NCBI GenBank assembly: GCA_017471705.1
Contig: JAFUSH010000011.1
Coordinates: 1-33,673, forward strand
Source of the DNA: Alphaproteobacteria bacterium
GTDB lineage: Bacteria; Pseudomonadota; Alphaproteobacteria; RF32; CAG-239
Direction: 5' to 3'
DNA length: 33,673 bases
Of the stretch, positions 33,436-33,673 are shown one piece after another (positions within the stretch are counted from its first letter, which is position 1; each line of letters opens with the position of its first letter). Position numbers and translations under genes: made by a program. The notes beneath the pieces were generated by a model that saw nothing but the letters and a program-made list of their open reading frames with translations, searched no databases and was not told where the DNA came from.

Positions 33436-33673
33436 TTGCACAGAAGTGCGTATAAGCTCTTTTAACGTGACAGATGCGCCGTAACTTTTCGACGACGTGT
33501 ACAAGATGATACACAAGCAAAATTTGCACAGAAGTGCGTATAAGCTCTTTTAACGTGACAGATGCGCCGTAACTTTTCGACGACGTGTACAAGATGGTAC
33601 ACAAGCAAAATTTGCACAGAAGTGCGTATAAGCTCTTTTAACGTGACAGATGCGCCGTAATTTTTCGACGACG
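33436..33673. repeat. 88-bp tandem repeats, at least 2.7 copies, running off the window
   Basis: Copies begin TTGCACAGAAGTGCGTATAA at 33436, 33524 and 33612; the last is cut by the window end. They are nearly identical (for example gatgat/gatggt in copies 1/2 and gtaac/gtaat in copy 3). Each unit holds two dyads: GCAC-AGAA-GTGC and GTGTAC-N6-GTACAC (perfect in copy 2, one mismatch in copy 1). The period is not a multiple of three and no ribosome-binding site precedes the open frame across it, so it is not coding. With 33347-33435 it fills the end of the window. Confidence 0.9.

Noticed and set aside
33386..33604. 72-aa open frame on the minus strand across the tandem repeats
   Set aside because: The 88-bp period is not a multiple of three, so the copies encode different peptides; no start signal and no recognisable family.

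Overview
The window is an AT-rich stretch of bacterial chromosome with Shine-Dalgarno sites, sigma70-like promoters (TTGACA / TATAAT-type) and dense same-strand operons. The gene content (Chlamydia-like pyruvoyl arginine decarboxylase, BioG, OhrR, type II-C CRISPR-Cas) suggests a Gram-negative, probably host-associated proteobacterium, perhaps an uncultured alphaproteobacterium. That placement is inference; there is no rRNA or other phylogenetic marker here.

Layout. (1) 199-2868, minus: an acid-stress-type module of pyruvoyl-dependent arginine decarboxylase (aaxB), a basic amino-acid/amine antiporter and a ferritin-like protein. (2) 3013-9434, minus: a tight glycogen operon glgB-glgX-malQ. 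(3) 9700-13373, minus: secreted alpha/beta hydrolase, Fe-S-type flavoprotein, a DXS-like enzyme and a decayed monooxygenase-domain gene. (4) 13609-17546, minus: a six-gene redox-stress operon (small HTH, OhrR, flavodoxin-fold reductase, glutathione peroxidase, MBL-rubredoxin fusion, Mn-type CDF exporter) behind a TTGACA promoter overlapped by a perfect 21-bp palindrome. (5) 17775-19480, minus: cupin, Rrf2 regulator and Gp37/Gp68-family protein, with twin TGTAAC-N8-TTACA operators around the promoter. (6) 19646-22138, minus: aldo/keto reductase, exported flavodoxin and SDR, divergent from a LysR regulator (22248-23114, plus).

(7) 23325-28770 is a complete minimal type II-C CRISPR-Cas locus. 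A predicted tracrRNA on the minus strand lies upstream of cas9; then follow cas9 (1171 aa), cas1, cas2 and an array of seven identical 36-bp repeats with six 30-bp spacers. On the minus strand every repeat is itself a near-consensus promoter (TTGACT, 16 bp, TGCTATAAT), so each spacer should be transcribed from the repeat before it, and the last repeat should fire antisense into the cas operon. A hairpin abuts that last repeat. A broken acyl-CoA synthetase tail lies between lysR and the tracrRNA.

(8) 28771-33673 is accessory DNA: phage-tail-like or surface-protein gene remnants on both sides of a solitary bioG, a WYL-domain regulator divergent from a tandem-AAA ATPase of unknown role, a palindromic element, and 88-bp tandem repeats running off the window end. 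The WYL/AAA pair next to CRISPR is the best candidate for an undescribed, possibly defence-related, system.
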